DNA of 6,437 nt. Origin: Chloroflexota bacterium (lineage in GTDB: Bacteria; Chloroflexota; Dehalococcoidia; UBA1151; UBA1328). Both the position numbers and the translations under genes were made by a program. The notes beneath the pieces are model-generated. The model was not told the origin of the DNA and did not search any database. It was given only the letters and a program-made list of their open reading frames with translations. The first letter of the stretch is position 1. Every line of letters starts with the position of its first letter. The stretch is taken from assembly GCA_002687335.1 (NCBI GenBank), contig NYZY01000053.1, positions 2,487 to 8,923 of the forward strand, in the 5' to 3' direction. Below, piece by piece: positions 6,324-6,437 of the stretch.

Positions 6324-6437
6324 GGATCATGAACCTTTGCGATCAATATTTGAAAAGGATTATCGTGACAGGGTGTTCCTTATAAAGGGTCTAGTCAAGA
6401 CCGAAGTGGAGGATGAATATTGGTTGCTCGCGACCTC
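6322..6437 (+). CDS. Possible N-terminal fragment of an unrecognised gene, cut by right edge
   Basis: A plus-strand frame opens at ATG 6322 and stays open for 38 codons to the window end. The peptide (MDHEPLRSIFEKDYRDRVFL, then IKGLVKTEVEDEYWLLAT) is rich in charged residues and looks coding, but I recognise no family. There is no good ribosome site before 6322, and the ATG shares CATG with the start of the divergent dehydratase gene. A later start is possible, such as GTG at 6373 (AAAAGGA about 13 bases upstream) or GTG at 6406. Minus-strand frames through the same bases also stay open for up to 25 codons and could instead be the tail of another gene upstream of the dehydratases. Confidence 0.35.
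   Translation, partial: MDHEPLRSIFEKDYRDRVFLIKGLVKTEVEDEYWLLAT
6388..6402. promoter_or_regulatory. Perfect dyad upstream of the dehydratase pair (possible operator)
   Basis: GGTCT and AGACC form 5-bp perfect arms around AGTCA, centred about 72 bases upstream of the dehydratase start at 6323. The minus strand contains TTGACT inside the dyad, which resembles a -35 hexamer, but no -10 element lies 16-18 bases further on. It could be a repressor or activator site for the dehydratase genes; if the plus-strand frame at 6322 is a real gene the site would be inside it. Confidence 0.2.

Noticed and set aside
5474..6332. Plus-strand frames of 64-76 codons inside the first dehydratase gene
   Set aside because: Antisense to a complete enolase-superfamily gene with all catalytic residues, and no motif of their own.
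6370..6400. Sigma70 promoter using TTGACT on the minus strand
   Set aside because: No -10 hexamer occurs at 16-18 bases; the nearby TATAAG is only 8 bases away.
6324..6437. Minus-strand open run of 25 codons (or a 14-residue tail ending in HFGLD) as the C-terminus of an upstream gene
   Set aside because: Too short to choose between three competing frames at the edge; noted only as an alternative to the plus-strand frame at 6322.

Overview
The window reads as ordinary chromosomal DNA from a free-living bacterium, moderate in GC (roughly mid-40s % by eye). It carries five complete protein genes, one gene cut by the left edge and a possible further gene cut by the right edge. I see no rRNA, tRNA, CRISPR array, insertion sequence or phage gene. 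The gene mix (MFS carrier, paired enolase-superfamily dehydratases, SnoaL-like protein, FabI-type reductase) resembles heterotrophic marine or soil lineages. Expanded enolase-superfamily paralogs are a known trait of the SAR202 Chloroflexota, but lineage cannot be settled from this sequence.

Layout, left to right. 1-848 (minus) is the N-terminal two thirds of an MFS carrier that continues off the left edge. 849-998 is a divergent intergenic region. 999-2162 (plus) is a membrane site-2 protease (M50 family) with two CBS domains; it starts at TTG and contains a run of ten G. It converges on 2240-2653 (minus), a SnoaL-like/ester-cyclase-type protein. 2654-3097 has no convincing gene but holds a possible decayed reading frame and a 9-bp inverted repeat. 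3098-3877 (minus) is an enoyl-ACP reductase of the FabI/InhA type. 3995-5140 and 5172-6323 (minus) are tandem paralogs of the mandelate racemase/galactonate dehydratase group. 6324-6437 is ambiguous; a plus-strand frame opens at 6322 and runs off the edge.

Function. The two dehydratases are 31 bases apart, same strand, and are probably co-transcribed (5172-6323 first). By family they should dehydrate sugar acids or related hydroxy acids to 2-keto-3-deoxy acids. The MFS carrier may import such an anion, but it is not adjacent and that link is inference. fabI lies 117 bases downstream of the dehydratase pair and could be co-transcribed or have its own promoter. The protease is probably an independent regulatory or quality-control gene.

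I did not find a clearly new system. The points most worth a second look are the active-site difference between the dehydratase paralogs, the G10 tract placed exactly between the protease core and its CBS domains, and the colliding start codons at 6321-6324.
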